Source: Acidimicrobiia bacterium
GTDB taxonomy: Bacteria > Actinomycetota > Acidimicrobiia > Spongiisociales > UBA5794
Length of the DNA: 6,791 bases
NCBI GenBank assembly: GCA_013001485.1
Contig: JABDMN010000036.1
Location: forward strand, 1 to 6,791
Direction: 5' to 3'
Part shown: positions 6,374-6,791 of the stretch, in pieces
Layout: each line of letters starts with the position of its first letter
Numbering within the stretch: position 1 is the stretch's first letter
Notes under the pieces: model-generated
Seen by the model: only the letters and a program-made list of their open reading frames with translations
Database searches by the model: none
What the model was told of the DNA's origin: nothing
Translations under genes and position numbers: made by a program

Positions 6374-6791
6374 CCCAGATCGTCAGGGTCGTTCCCGACG
6401 TAGCCTCCTTCGCCGTCGACGACGGCTTTGCCTACTCAGTACCCGACAGCATCGGGCTTGTCGAGATCGGGTCGATCGTTCGCGTGCCCTTGAGCGGGCG
6501 GACGGTGAGGGGTTTCGTCATCGACGACGACGCACGATCGGATCGACGGCTCCGTGCCGTGAAGAGCGTCACAGGTGACTATCCGGTGTTCGACCGGCGT
6601 CTGCTGCAGACACTGCGCTGGGCTGCCATCCACTACGTCTCACCGCTGGGGCCGATGCTGGCCAAGGCCTCTCCACCCAATGTCCCGCGGCGTATCGAAG
6701 CCGACCCGCGAGCTCCGGTTTCTGCGGCGGCCTCGCCTTTGCCGAAAGTCACCGAACGGGTTGTTGCAGGAGGGCGACTTCCGGCGCACGC
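6370..6791 (+). CDS. priA: Primosomal protein N' (PriA), N-terminal part, 3'-truncated by window edge
   Basis: PriA recognises stalled replication forks and restarts the replisome. Only 140 codons and two bases are present, covering the N-terminal 3'-DNA-end-binding domain and the start of the linker to the helicase core. Matching features are IVRVVPDVASFAVDDGFAYSVP read against the family pattern of a short strand, then F-x-Y-x-VP; VEIGSIVRVPLSGRTVRGFV (strand and loop typical of the family); and LLQTLRWAAIHYVSPLG leading to a Pro-rich segment. An in-frame TGA at 6358-6360 leaves the GTG at 6370 as the first usable start. It overlaps the coaBC stop by 4 nt and has no clear Shine-Dalgarno site, so coupling is likely. 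The Walker motifs lie beyond the window. Some actinobacterial PriA proteins are predicted to lack helicase activity, and this cannot be judged here. Confidence 0.88.
   Translation, partial: MTQIVRVVPDVASFAVDDGFAYSVPDSIGLVEIGSIVRVPLSGRTVRGFVIDDDARSDRRLRAVKSVTGDYPVFDRRLLQTLRWAAIHYVSPLGPMLAKASPPNVPRRIEADPRAPVSAAASPLPKVTERVVAGGRLPAH

Noticed and set aside
1..6791. Hidden mobile element, toxin-antitoxin, defence gene or CRISPR
   Set aside because: Every stretch is accounted for by eight recognised core genes with no spare intergenic DNA, repeats or composition break that I could see.

Overview
This window is ordinary, well-preserved housekeeping DNA from a GC-rich actinobacterium. The clearest lineage marker is mihF, a nucleoid protein known from Actinomycetota. 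It sits in the mihF-gmk-rpoZ-coaBC order typical of that phylum. The omega subunit and CoaBC also carry actinobacterial sequence features. A class 1B-type PyrD and a short type I PyrF differ from the class 2 PyrD and longer type II PyrF that I recall for Mycobacterium and Streptomyces. This suggests, at low confidence, a deeper branch such as Acidimicrobiia or relatives.

Layout: eight genes, all on the + strand, fill essentially every base. Bases 1-2461 hold the last three quarters of carB. Then follow pyrD (2454-3365), pyrF (3359-4033), mihF (4035-4352), gmk (about 4312-4932), rpoZ (4929-5186), coaBC (5192-6373) and the first 140 codons of priA (6370-6791, cut by the window end). Junctions are -8, -7, +1, about -41, -4, +5 and -4 nucleotides, so no intergenic space exceeds 5 nt. 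With the alternative gmk start, the mihF-gmk gap would be 16 nt. No rRNA, tRNA, mobile element, repeat array, CRISPR or convincing terminator was seen. Four starts appear to be GTG (pyrF, gmk, coaBC, priA).

Function: carB, pyrD and pyrF supply three steps of de novo UMP synthesis. The carA, pyrB and pyrC functions probably lie upstream, and pyrE must be elsewhere. mihF shapes the nucleoid, gmk converts GMP to GDP, rpoZ encodes RNA polymerase omega, coaBC makes 4'-phosphopantetheine, and priA belongs to replication restart. The spacing suggests one long transcription unit with translational coupling that links nucleotide supply to transcription, CoA synthesis and replication.

No previously undescribed system is visible. 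Points worth a second look are the absence of pyrK beside a class 1B pyrD, the long mihF/gmk overlap, a Glu at a normally Asp GMP-site position in Gmk, active-site variants in CoaBC, direct coaBC-priA coupling, and a TATACT hexamer ahead of rpoZ.
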